Below, in pieces: positions 1 to 12,605 of a DNA stretch of 64,000 bases. Position numbers and translations under genes: made by a program. Position 1 is the first letter of the stretch. Each line of letters starts with the position of its first letter. This DNA comes from Glandiceps talaboti (taxonomy: Eukaryota; Hemichordata; Enteropneusta; Spengelidae), in the NCBI RefSeq assembly GCF_964340395.1, contig NC_135561.1:20963740-21027739 (forward strand). Direction: 5' to 3'. The notes beneath the pieces are model-generated. The model was not told the DNA's origin. It ran no database searches and was given only the letters and a program-made list of their open reading frames with translations.

Positions 1-3000
1 ACTATTCCAAAATCTTCACTTACTTCTTCCTCTTCTTGATTGGCTGTCTGATCTTCATCTGCCATCTGTGTTCGTGCCATCTTCCTTGGCCTTGGAGTTC
101 CATCCTGAAAGGAATGAATCAAACAATACAGTATAAACTTATTGATGGAATGTGATAAGTCATTTAGATTCTAAGATTTACTCTTAAAGTTGCCACTACT
201 CAATTTAACCTTTTTGAAAAGATATTACCACTGATAATAAAGTTATGCGGAACTACAGAATATTACTTCATTCAGCTACAATCTACTTGTGACATAAGGT
301 TGTCACTACTGGTCATGTGCTTAGTACTGACAAAAGATCCTTTGGTTAACTTGTACTTTCCAATGGTGAAGGAAAAAAAATATTGGGCAACAAAACCTAA
401 TGACCATTTTCAGTAATTTTACTATTCCAAAATCTTCACTTACTTCTTCCTCTTCTTGATTGGCTGTCTGATCTTCATCTGCCATCTGTGTTCGTGCCAT
501 CTTCCTTGGCCTTGGAGTTCCATCCTGAAAGGAATGAATCAAACAATACAGTATAAACTTATTGATGGAATGTGATAAGTCATTTAGATTCTAAGATTTA
601 CTCTTAAAGTTGCCACTACTCAATTTAACCTTTTTGAAAAGATATTACCACTGATAATAAAGTTATGCTGAACTACAAAATATTACTTCATTCAGCTACA
701 ATCTACTTGTGACATAAGGTTGTCACTACTGGTCATGTGCTTAGTACTGACAACAGATACTTTGGTTAACTTGTACTTTCCAATGGTGAAGGAAAAAAAA
801 TATTGGGCAACAAAACCTAATGACCATTTTCAGTAATTTTACTATTCCAAAATCTTCACTTACTTCTTCCTCTTCTTGATTGGCTGTCTGATCTTCATCT
901 GCCATCTGTGTTCGTGCCATCTTCCTTGGCCTTGGAGTTCCATCCTGAAAGGAATGAATCAAACAATACAGTATAAACTTATTGATGGAATGTGATAAGT
1001 CATTTAGATTCTAAGATTTACTCTTAAAGTTGCCACTACTCAATTTAACCTTTTTGAAAAGATATTACCACTGATAATAAAGTTATGCTGAACTACAAAA
1101 TATTACTTCATTCAGCTACAATCTACTTGTGACATAAGGTTGTCACTACTGGTCATGTGCTTAGTACTGACAAAAGATCCTTTGGTTAACTTGTACTTTC
1201 CAATGGTGAAGGAAAAAAATATTGGGCAACAAAACCTAATGACCATTTTCAGTAATTTTACTATTCCAAAATCTTCACTTACTTCTTCCTCTTCTTGATT
1301 GGCTGTCTGATCTTCATCTGCCATCTGTGTTCGTGCCATCTTCCTTGGCCTTGGAGTTCCATCCTGAAAGGAATGAATCAAACAATACAGTATAAACTTA
1401 TTGATGGAATGTGATAAGTCATTTAGATTCTAAGATTTACTCTTAAAGTTGCCACTACTCAATTTAACCTTTTTGAAAAGATATTACCACTGATAATAAA
1501 GTTATGCGGAACTACAAAATATTACTTCATTCAGCTACAATCTACTTGTGACATAAGGTTGTCACTACTGGTCATGTGCTTAGTACTGACAAAAGATCCT
1601 TTGGTTAACTTGTACTTTCCAATGGTGAAGGAAAAAAAATATTGGGCAACAAAACCTAATGACCATTTTCAGTAATTTTACTATTCCAAAATCTTCACTT
1701 ACTTCTTCCTCTTCTTGATTGGCTGTCTGATCTTCATCTGCCATCTGTGTTCGTGCCATCTTCCTTGGCCTTGGAGTTCCATCCTGAAAGGAATGAATCA
1801 AACAATACAGTATAAACTTAATGATGGAATGTGATAAGTCATTTAGATTCTAAGATTTACTCTTAAAGTTGCCACTACTCAATTTAACCTTTTTGAAAAG
1901 ATATTACCACTGATAATAAAGTTATGCTGAACTACAAAATATTACTTCATTCAGCTACAATCTACTTGTGACATAAGGTTGTCACTACTGGTCATGTGCT
2001 TAGTACTGACAAAAGATCCTTTGGTTAACTTGTACTTTCCAATGGTGAAGGAAAAAAAATATTGGGCAACAAAACCTAATGACCATTTTCAGTAATTTTA
2101 CAATTCCAAAATCTTCACTTACTTCTTCCTCTTCTTGATTGGCTGTCTGATCTTCATCTGCCATCTGTGTTCGTGCCATCTTCCTTGGCCTTGGAGTTCC
2201 ATCCTGAAAGGAATGAATCAAACAATACAGTATAAACTTATTGATGGAATGTGATAAGTCATTTAGATTCTAAGATTTACTCTTAAAGTTGCCACTACTC
2301 AATTTAACCGTTTTGAAAAGATATTACCACTGATAATAAAGTTATGCTGAACTACAAAATATTACTTCATTCAGCTACAATCTACTTGTGACATAAGGTT
2401 GTCACTACTGGTCATGTGCTTAGTACTGACAAAAGATCCTTTGGTTAACTTGTACTTTCCAATGGTGAAGGAAAAAAAATATTGGGCAACAAAACCTAAT
2501 GACCATTTTCAGTAATTTTACTATTCCAAAATCTTCACTTACTTCTTCCTCTTCTTGATTGGCTGTCTGATCTTCATCTGCCATCTGTGTTCGTGCCATC
2601 TTCCTTGGCCTTGGAGTTCCATCCTGAAAGGAATGAATCAAACAATACAGTATAAACTTATTGATGGAATGTGATAAGTCATTTAGATTCTAAGATTTAC
2701 TCTTAAAGTTGCCACTACTCAATTTAACCTTTTTGAAAAGATATTACCACTGATAATAAAGTTATGCTGAACTACAAAATATTACTTCATTCAGCTACAA
2801 TCTACTTGTGACATAAGGTTGTCACTACTGGTCATGTGCTTAGTACTGACAAAAGATCCTTTGGTTAACTTGTACTTTCCAATGGTGAAGGAAAAAAAAT
2901 ATTGGGCAACAAAACCTAATGACCATTTTCAGTAATTTTACTATTCCAAAATCTTCACTTACTTCTTCCTCTTCTTGATTGGCTGTCTGATCTTCATCTG

Positions 3001-6000
3001 CCATCTGTGTTCGTGCCATCTTCCTTGGCCTTGGAGTTCCATCCTGAAAGGAATGAATCAAACAATACAGTATAAACTTATTGATGGAATGTGATAAGTC
3101 ATTTAGATTCTAAGATTTACTCTTAAAGTTGCCACTACTCAATTTAACCTTTTTGAAAAGATATTACCACTGATAATAAAGTTATGCTGAACTACAAAAT
3201 ATTACTTCATTCAGCTACAATCTACTTGTGACATAAGGTTGTCACTACTGGTCATGTGCTTAGTACTGACAAAAGATCCTTTGGTTAACTTGTACTTTCC
3301 AATGGTGAAGGAAAAAAAATATTGGGCAACAAAACCTAATGACCATTTTCAGTAATTTTACAATTCCAAAATCTTCACTTACTTCTTCCTCTTCTTGATT
3401 GGCTGTCTGATCTTCATCTGCCATCTGTGTTCGTGCCATCTTCCTTGGCCTTGGAGTTCCATCCTGAAAGGAATGAATCAAACAATACAGTATAAACTTA
3501 TTGATGGAATGTGATAAGTCATTTAGATTCTAAGATTTACTCTTAAAGTTGCCACTACTCAATTTAACCTTTTTGAAAAGATATTACCACTGATAATAAA
3601 GTTATGCTGAACTACAAAATATTACTTCATTCAGCTACAATCTACTTGTGACATAAGGTTGTCACTACTGGTCATGTGCTTAGTACTGACAAAAGATCCT
3701 TTGGTTAACTTGTACTTTCCAATGGTGAAGGAAAAAAAAAATATTGGGCAACAAAACCTAATGACCATTTTCAGTAATTTTACTATTCCAAAATCTTCAC
3801 TTACTTCTTCCTCTTCTTGATTGGCTGTCTGATCTTCATCTGTCATCTGTGTTCGTGCCATCTTCCTTGGCCTTGGAGTTCCATCCTGAAAGGAATGAAT
3901 CAAACAATACAGTATAAACTTATTGATGGAATGTGATAAGTCATTTAGATTCTAAGATTTACTCTTAAAGTTGCCACTACTCAATTTAACCTTTTTGAAA
4001 AGATATTACCACTGATAATAAAGTTATGCTGAACTACAAAATATTACTTCATTCAGCTACAATCTACTTGTGACATAAGGTTGTCACTACTGGTCATGTG
4101 CTTAGTACTGACAAAAGATCCTTTGGTTAACTTGTACTTTCCAATGGTGAAGGAAAAAAATATTGGGCAACAAAACCTAATGACCATTTTCAGTAATTTT
4201 ACTATTCCAAAATCTTCACTTACTTCTTCCTCTTCTTGATTGGCTGTCTGATCTTCATCTGCCATCTGTGTTCGTGCCATCTTCCTTGGCCTTGGAGTTC
4301 CATCCTGAAAGGAATGAATCAAACAATACAGTATAAACTTATTGATGGAATGTGATAAGTCATTTAGATTCTAAGATTTACTCTTAAAGTTGCCACTACT
4401 CAATTTAACCTTTTTGAAAAGATATTACCACTGATAATAAAGTTATGCTGAACTACAAAATATTACTTCATTCAGCTACAATCTACTTGTGACATAAGGT
4501 TGTCACTACTGGTCATGTGCTTAGTACTGACAAAAGATCCTTTGGTTAACTTGTACTTTCCAATGGTGAAGGAAAAAAAATATTGGGCAACAAAACCTAA
4601 TGACCATTTTCAGTAATTTTACTATTCCAAAATCTTCACTTACTTCTTCCTCTTCTTGATTGGCTGTCTGATCTTCATCTGCCATCTGTGTTCGTGCCAT
4701 CTTCCTTGGCCTTGGAGTTCCCTCCTGAAAGGAATGAATCAAACAATACAGTATAAACTTATTGATGGAATGTGATAAGTCATTTAGATTCTAAGATTTA
4801 CTCTTAAAGTTGCCACTACTCAATTTAACCTTTTTGAAAAGATATTACCACTGATAATAAAGTTATGCGGAACTACAGAATATTACTTCATTCAGCTACA
4901 ATCTACTTGTGACATAAGGTTGTCACTACTGGTCATGTGCTTAGTACTGACAAAAGATCCTTTGGTTAACTTGTACTTTCCAATGGTGAAGGAAAAAAAA
5001 TATTGGGCAACAAAACCTAATGACCATTTTCAGTAATTTTACTATTCCAAAATCTTCACTTACTTCTTCCTCTTCTTGATTGGCTGTCTGATCTTCATCT
5101 GCCATCTGTGTTCGTGCCATCTTCCTTGGCCTTGGAGTTCCATCCTGAAAGGAATGAATCAAACAATACAGTATAAACTTATTGATGGAATGTGATAAGT
5201 CATTTAGATTCTAAGATTTACTCTTAAAGTTGCCACTACTCAATTTAACCTTTTTGAAAAGATATTACCACTGATAATAAAGTTATGCGGAACTACAGAA
5301 TATTACTTCATTCAGCTACAATCTACTTGTGACATAAGGTTGTCACTACTGGTCATGTGCTTAGTACTGACAAAAGATCCTTTGGTTAACTTGTACTTTC
5401 CAATGGTGAAGGAAAAAAAATATTGGGCAACAAAACCTAATGACCATTTTCAGTAATTTTACTATTCCAAAATCTTCACTTACTTCTTCCTCTTCTTGAT
5501 TGGCTGTCTGATCTTCATCTGCCATCTGTGTTCGTGCCATCTTCCTTGGCCTTGGAGTTCCATCCTGAAAGGAATGAATCAAACAATACAGTATAAACTT
5601 ATTGATGGAATGTGATAAGTCATTTAGATTCTAAGATTTACTCTTAAAGTTGCCACTACTCAATTTAACCTTTTTGAAAAGATATTACCACTGATAATAA
5701 AGTTATGCTGAACTACAAAATATTACTTCATTCAGCTACAATCTACTTGTGACATAAGGTTGTCACTACTGGTCATGTGCTTAGTACTGACAAAAGATCC
5801 TTTGGTTAACTTGTACTTTCCAATGGTGAAGGAAAAAAAATATTGGGCAACAAAACCTAATGACCATTTTCAGTAATTTTACTATTCCAAAATCTTCACT
5901 TACTTCTTCCTCTTCTTGATTGGCTGTCTGATCTTCATCTGCCATCTGTGTTCGTGCCATCTTCCTTGGCCTTGGAGTTCCATCCTGAAAGGAATGAATC

Positions 6001-6483
6001 AAACAATACAGTATAAACTTATTGATGGAATGTGATAAGTCATTTAGATTCTAAGATTTACTCTTAAAGTTGCCACTACTCAATTTAACCTTTTTGAAAA
6101 GATATTACCACTGATAATAAAGTTATGCGGAACTACAGAATATTACTTCATTCAGCTACAATCTACTTGTGACATAAGGTTGTCACTACTGGTCATGTGC
6201 TTAGTACTGACAAAAGATCCTTTGGTTAACTTGTACTTTCCAATGGTGAAGGAAAAAAAATATTGGGCAACAAAACCTAATGACCATTTTCAGTAATTTT
6301 ACTATTCCAAAATCTTCACTTACTTCTTCCTCTTCTTGATTGGCTGTCTGATCTTCATCTGCCATCTGTGTTCGTGCCATCTTCCTTGGCCTTGGAGTTC
6401 CATCCTGAAAGGAATGAATCAAACAATACAGTATAAACTTAATGATGGAATGTGATAAGTCATTTAGATTCTAAGATTTACTC
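1..6483 (-). repeat. 420-bp exon-bearing megasatellite, left block
   Basis: Head-to-tail copies of a unit of 419-422 bp run from the first base, so the array continues to the left of the window. About 15.4 units are present and are nearly identical. Differences are a few substitutions (for example gctg/gcgg near the middle of the unit) and A-run length changes. Read on the minus strand each unit has a 3' splice site (ttcctttcag), an 81-nt open stretch and a 5' splice site (GAA|GTAAGT), then ~339 bp of intron-like DNA. Exon copies sit at 24-104, 444-524, 864-944 and so on, 16 in this block. The strand given is that of the exon. Confidence 0.97.
444..524 (-). other. Representative amplified exon (81 nt, 27 codons)
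   Basis: This is one of about 53 copies of an exon-like unit. The minus strand reads ttcctttcag|GATGGAACTCC at the acceptor and GAGGAAGAA|GTAAGTGAAG at the donor, both close to the metazoan consensus. The length, 81, is divisible by three, so any number of copies can be joined or skipped without a frame shift. In phase 0 it reads 27 residues starting DGTPRPRK and ending QEEEE: a basic N-terminal half and a strongly acidic end, low in hydrophobics, as in a disordered polyampholyte. Phase 1 is also open in the consensus; phase 2 has a stop. I recognise no family. Whether it is transcribed cannot be seen. No initiating exon is evident, and a few copies carry disabling changes. Confidence 0.6.
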
Positions 6484-6487
6484 TTAA
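6484..6487. repeat. TTAA target-site duplication, left
   Basis: TTAA of the satellite (ctcTTAAagttgcc in uninterrupted units) is repeated at both ends of the 2.4-kb insertion, here and at 8,898-8,901. The satellite resumes at exactly the next base after the right copy. Confidence 0.9.
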
Positions 6488-7180
6488 AGGTGATTCAAAA
6501 TGCTCACATTCACTATCGCTAATTTGCTAGACGACATGTTTGTGAAATGCATTCTGGTTTTAAAACTTTTCAAAAGCGTCTGCAAACACCTTAAAATGAC
6601 CCTTTTTCAGTCACTTCCCTTCGGATTTACTTCGAGAGTTTTCGGGTATTTCCGGTCCTACCTAGACCACGGGATTTTATGACGTCATAAAGAGACATGG
6701 ATAGCACGTAGCCTATGGCGAGCGTAGTCACTAGGTGAACAAAACTCAACAGCATTGTGAAAAAATACATTGCTAGTGGTTGTAACAGACGTCAGTAAAC
6801 AAAAACTACACTCTACATGTCTTATTAACCAACATTTACCGATATTTACTCACACTTTCTGACTAATTGGCAGTGTCTGTGGGTATAAATGCTAAAATAT
6901 GATCTCCCCATATTATGGCAAAATAAATCAAAAACGGCTAGACTAGATATATATAAACACTTGTAATGTCGCGTGTTTCACACTCATTGACTTCTATTTA
7001 TCTGATTTTTTATTATTTGCCGACAAGAAGCATTACGACACCGTGGTGACGTTTGACGGCATCCCCGGGCCAAGGACGGCATATTTTAGCCCAATCGTAC
7101 TCGCGTCGCCTTTTGAACAGTGCATTTAACAACAAAGTAAACATATTTCATCTCGAATAAATATACTAGCTATTAGAATA
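6488..7180 (+). repeat. Left terminal inverted repeat (~690 bp)
   Basis: Pairs with 8,205-8,897 in inverted orientation. The 60-codon reading frame at 6,500-6,682 recurs on the other strand at 8,703-8,885 with one residue changed. It is a by-product of the repeat rather than a gene. Confidence 0.85.
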
Positions 7181-8204
7181 CCAATGGGAAACTTCAAGAA
7201 GGCGTATCGGGACATGTGCCACAATATATTTGTTGGTCCCATAATACACTAATTGATTCGATTTGCTCCGAGCATATGGAAGTACGCTCCGAGTCATTGC
7301 ATCATGTACATGTAAATGGAATTGTGACCGACCTAATTTTGTTGTCCATATATAAAATGAGACTGACCTGCAAATTTTTCACAGTTTTCGTTGTGGTCTT
7401 GTATTGCCACATGTTTGGCTTGTGAACACAAGTTTACATCTATTATTGTCTAGGGCGTAATACTCTAGTCCGAGTCTGAAACCCATATAAAACCTAAGAA
7501 ACTCGCATTCGGATCGGACAGAACAGAAGTAGGTCTCATCGACTTGTTGGGGACTCGAATTATTGCTTGTTTTTATCACGGTATACAGGTGATTATTATA
7601 TATCGGTAGAGGGATAGTGTTGTCAAGTTTTGTGCAGTCACCGCGGCCGCGGCAGTAAGCTCATACTAGGCCGCCGATCAAAGCTGAAGCAGTGTATGTA
7701 CAATGTACGTATGGAATCGGGAGAGCACAGCGCAAATTCGTGTCGGGTTAAATTTATCCACGTGTTGATGTAATCCATATTTATCAATCAGATATATTGT
7801 AAAATTCTTCAAGTCGTACAGAAATAACGTCTCTAAAACAAACCCTGAGAAACGGGACCGGACGTGGCTAGCCAAGTATCTAGTTGCAGGCTTTCTTTCA
7901 TAACCATGTGCTGGGGTCACGACCTTGATTGCCGACGTCAATATTGTCCAATCGTATTTGATATCATGAACACATCGCGATATTTGATTTGTTGGTTTCC
8001 TAAACTGTACACTTCGAATACCATGATTCGTTACAGAATTCTTCTAATGAATATTAAATAGGCTTGTTGCATTAAATTAAGTGATATCGCAACAAGGGAA
8101 ACCATACAAGTTTTCTTCCAGACGAGTTGCTAAAGTCATGTAAATGACAACACTAAACTCACGAAATTTCCTCAATTCTTTACAATTTTATTGCTGATGA
8201 TATG
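7181..8204. other. Unique core of the long-TIR element
   Basis: About 1 kb lies between the inverted repeats. It contains scattered short ORFs on both strands without recognisable domains and a GC-rich 12-bp perfect palindrome CCGCGGCCGCGG at 7,641-7,652. I see no DDE/DDD signature and no repeat. Confidence 0.6.
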
Positions 8205-8897
8205 GCAATCTAATAGCTAGTATATTTATTCAAGATAAATATGTTTACTTTGTTGCTAAATGCGCCGTTCAAAAGGCGACATCAGTGAGTATAGTCGAGT
8301 ATAGTGGGCTATAATATGCTGTCGACGCCATGCCTGTCGAAGATATTGTAATGCTTCTCCTCGGCAAATAATAAAAAAAATCAGATAAATAAATTGAAAC
8401 ACGCGAGCGACATTACAAGTGTTTATGTATATCTACACTGTAGTCTAGCCGTTTTGATTTATTTTGCCATAATATGGGGAGATCATATTTTAGCATTTAT
8501 ACCCACAGACACTGCCAATTAGTCAGAAAGTGTGAGTAAATATCGGTAAATGTTGGTTAATAAGACATGTAGAATGTAGTTTTTGTTTACTGATGTCTGT
8601 TACAACCACTAGCAATGTATTTTTTCACAATGCTGTTGAGTTTTGTTCACCTAGTGACTACGCTCGCCATAGGCTACGTGCTATCCATGTCTCTTTATGA
8701 CGTCATAAAATCCCGTGGTCTAGGTGGGACCGGAAATACCCGAAAACTCTCGAAGTAAATCCGAAGGGAAGTGACTGAAACAGGGTCATTTTAAGGTGTT
8801 TGCAGACGCTTTTGAAAAGTTTTAAAACCAGAATGCATTTCACAAACATGTCGTCTAGCAAATTAGCGATAGTGAATGTGAGCATTTTGAATCACCT
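8205..8897 (-). repeat. Right terminal inverted repeat (~690 bp)
   Basis: Reverse-complement partner of 6,488-7,180. Similarity fades near the inner edge, around the shared AATAAATATACTAGCTATTAG stretch. Confidence 0.85.
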
Positions 8898-8901
8898 TTA
8901 A
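8898..8901. repeat. TTAA target-site duplication, right
   Basis: Second copy of the TTAA duplicated on insertion. The satellite continues directly as AGTTGCCACTACTC. Confidence 0.9.
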
Positions 8902-11900
8902 AGTTGCCACTACTCAATTTAACCTTTTTGAAAAGATATTACCACTGATAATAAAGTTATGCTGAACTACAAAATATTACTTCATTCAGCTACAATCTAC
9001 TTGTGACATAAGGTTGTCACTACTGGTCATGTGCTTAGTACTGACAAAAGATCCTTTGGTTAACTTGTACTTTCCAATGGTGAAGGAAAAAAAATATTGG
9101 GCAACAAAACCTAATGACCATTTTCAGTAATTTTACAATTCCAAAATCTTCACTTACTTCTTCCTCTTCTTGATTGGCTGTCTGATCTTCATCTGCCATC
9201 TGTGTTCGTGCCATCTTCCTTGGCCTTGGAGTTCCATCCTGAAAGGAATGAATCAAACAATACAGTATAAACTTATTGATGGAATGTGATAAGTCATTTA
9301 GATTCTAAGATTTACTCTTAAAGTTGCCACTACTCAATTTAACCTTTTTGAAAAGATATTACCACTGATAATAAAGTTATGCTGAACTACAAAATATTAC
9401 TTCATTCAGCTACAATCTACTTGTGACATAAGGTTGTCACTACTGGTCATGTGCTTAGTACTGACAAAAGATCCTTTGGTTAACTTGTACTTTCCAATGG
9501 TGAAGGAAAAAAAATATTGGGCAACAAAACCTAATGACAATTTTCAGTAATTTTACAATTCCAAAATCTTCACTTACTTCTTCCTCTTCTTGTTTGGCTG
9601 TCTGATCTTCATCTGCCATCTGTGTTCGTGCCATCTTCCTTGGCCTTGGAGTTCCATCCTGAAAGGAATGAATCAAACAATACAGTATAAACTTATTGAT
9701 GGAATGTGATAAGTCATTTAGATTCTAAGATTTACTCTTAAAGTTGCCACTACTCAATTTAACCTTTTTGAAAAGATATTACCACTGAAAATAAAGTTAT
9801 GCTGAACTACAAAATGTTACTTCATTCAGCTACAATCTACTTGTAACATAAGGTTGTCACTACTGGCCATGTGCTTAGTACTGACAAAAGATCCTTTGGT
9901 TAAATTGTACTTTCCAATGGTGAAGGAAAAAAAATATTGGGCAACAAAACCTAATGACCATTTTCAGTAATTTTACAATTCCAAAATCTTCACTTACTTC
10001 TTCCTCTTCTTGATTGGCTGTCTGATCTTCATCTGCCATCTGTGTTCGTGCCATCTTCCTTGGCCTTGGAGTTCCATCCTGAAAGGAATGAATCAAACAA
10101 TACAGTATAAACTTATTGATGGAATGTGATAAGTCATTTAGATTCTAAGATTTACTCTTAAAGTTGCCACTACTCAATTTAACCTTTTTGAAAAGATATT
10201 ACAACTGATAATAAAGTTATGCTGAACTACAAAATATTACTTCATTCAGCTACAATCTACTTGTGACATAAGGTTGTCACTACTTGTCATGTGCTTAGTA
10301 CTGACAAAAGATCCTTTGGTTAACTTGTACTTTCCAATGGTGAAGGAAAAAAAATATTGGGCAACAAAACCTAATGACCATTTTCAGTAATTTTACAATT
10401 CCAAAATCTTCACTTACTTCTTCCTCTTCTTGATTGGCTGTCTGATCTTCATCTGCCATCTGTGTTCGTGCCATCTTCCTTGGCCTTGGAGTTCCATCCT
10501 GAAAGGAATGAATCAAACAATACAGTATAAACTTATTGATGGAATGTGATAAGTCATTTAGATTCTAAGATTTACTCTTAAAGTTGCCACTACTCAATTT
10601 AACCTTTTTGAAAAGATATTACACCTGATAATAAAGTTATGCTGAACTACAAAATGTTACTTCATTCAGCTACAATCTACTTGTGACATAAGGTTGTCAC
10701 TACTGGTCATGTGCTTAGTACTGACAAAAGATTTTTTAGTTAATTTGTACTTTCCAATGGTGAAGGAAAAAAAATATTGGGCAACAAAACCTAATGACCA
10801 TTTTCAGTAATTTTACAATTCCAAAATCTTCACTTACTTCTTCCTCTTCTTGATTGGCTGTCTGATCTTCATCTGCCATCTGTGTTCGTGCCATCTTCCT
10901 TGGCCTTGGAGTTCCATCCTGAAAGGAATGAATCAAACAATACAGTATAAACTTATTGATGGAATGTGATAAGTCATTTAGATTCTAAGATTTACTCTTA
11001 AAGTTGCCACTACTCAATTTAACCTTTTTGAAAAGATATTACACCTGATAATAAAGTTATGCTGAACTACAAAATGTTACTTCATTCAGCTACAATCTAC
11101 TTGTGACATAAGGTTGTCACTACTGGTCATGTGCTTAGTACTGATAAAAGATTTTTTGGTTAATTTGTACTTTCCAATGGTGAAGGAAAAAAAGATATTG
11201 GGCAACAAAACCTAATGACCATTTTCAGTAATTTTACTATTCCAAAATCTTCACTTACTTCTTCCTCTTCTTGATTGGCTGTCTGATCTTCATCTGCCAT
11301 CTGTGTTCGTGCCATCTTCCTTGGCCTTGGAGTTCCATCCTGAAAGGAATGAATCAAACAATACAGTATAAACTTATTGATGGAATGTGATAAGTCATTT
11401 AGATTCTAAGATTTACTCTTAAAGTTGCCACTACTCAATTTAACCTTTTTGAAAAGATATTACAACTGATAATAAAGTTATGCTGAACTACAAAATATTA
11501 CTTCATTCAGCTACAATCTACTTGTGACATAAGGTTGTCACTACTGGTCATGTGCTTAGTACTGACAAAAGATCCTTTGGTTAACTTGTACTTTCCAATG
11601 GTGAAGGAAAAAAAATATTGGGCAACAAAACCTAATGACCATTTTTTCAGTAATTTTACTATTCCAAAATCTTCACTTACTTCTTCCTCTTCTTGATTGG
11701 CTGTCTGATCTTCATCTGCCATCTGTGTTCGTGCCATCTTCCTTGGCCTTGGAGTTCCATCCTGAAAGGAATGAATCAAACAATACAGTATAAACTTATT
11801 GATGGAATGTGATAAGTCATTTAGATTCTAAGATTTACGCTTAAAGTTGCCACTACTCAATTTAACCTTTTTGAAAAGATATTACACCTGATAATAAAGT

Positions 11901-12520
11901 TATGCTGAACTACAAAATGTTACTTCATTCAGCTACAATCTACTTGTGACATAAGGTTGTCACTACTGGTCATGTGCTTAGTACTGATAAAAGATTTTTT
12001 GGTTAATTTGTACTTTCCAATGGTGAAGGAAAAAAAATATTGGGCAACAAAACCTAATGACCATTTTCAGTAATTTTACTATTCCAAAATCTTCACTTAC
12101 TTCTTCCTCTTCTTGATTGGCTGTCTGATCTTCATCTGCCATCTGTGTTCGTGCCATCTTCCTTGGCCTTGGAGTTCCATCCTGAAAGGAATGAATCAAA
12201 CAATACAGTATAAACTTATTGATGGAATGTGATAAGTCATTTAGATTCTAAGATTTACTCTTCAAGTTGCCACTACTCAATTTAACCTTTTTGAAAAGAT
12301 ATTACAACTGATAATAAAGTTATGCTGAACTACAAAATATTACTTCATTCAGCTACAATCTACTTGTGACATATGGTTGTCACTACTGGTCATGTGCTTA
12401 GTACTGACAAAAGATCCTTTGGTTAACTTGTACTTTCCAATGGTGAAGGAAAAAAAATATTGGGCAACAAAACCTAATGACCATTTTCAGTAATTTTACT
12501 ATTCCAAAATCTTCACTTAC

Positions 12521-12605
12521 TTCTTCCTCTTCTTGATGGTTTGGCTGTCTGATCTTCATCTGCCATCTGTGTTCGTGCCATCTTCCTTGGCCTTGGAGTT
12601 CCATC
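12521..12605 (-). pseudogene. Exon copy with 4-bp insertion (85 nt)
   Basis: The unit reads cttgatggtttggctg where others read cttgattggctg, so the exon is 85 nt and no longer symmetric. Splicing it in would shift the frame downstream. The same variant is at 14,629-14,713 and 20,511-20,595, so it spread with the array. Confidence 0.8.

Larger units (their letters stand above)
6488..8897. mobile_element. Long-TIR DNA transposon, non-autonomous, TTAA target
   Basis: This 2,410-bp insertion sits inside one satellite unit. Both ends begin AGGTGATTCAAAATGCTCAC when read inward, and the match continues as inverted repeats of ~690 bp (6,488 to ~7,180 and ~8,205 to 8,897). The outer ~200 bp is nearly perfect and the inner part is more diverged. 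The ~1-kb core has only short ORFs (up to 87 codons) with no transposase motif, so the element is probably non-autonomous. A TTAA duplication fits piggyBac or Sola3, but the terminus does not match the usual piggyBac CCC start, so the superfamily is open. The flanking units match each other, giving a clean empty-site comparison. Confidence 0.88.

Noticed and set aside
444-524. Resemblance of MARTQM in the exon peptide to the histone H3 N-terminus (MARTKQT)
   Set aside because: Only four consecutive residues match, internal to an exon and without the following H3 residues; most likely coincidence.
321-542. The recurring 73-91-codon minus-strand ORFs of each satellite unit as stand-alone proteins
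   Set aside because: They run from intron across the acceptor and exon and through the GTAAGT donor into the next intron; the parts outside the 81-nt exon read AT-rich hydrophobic nonsense and vary with A-run length.
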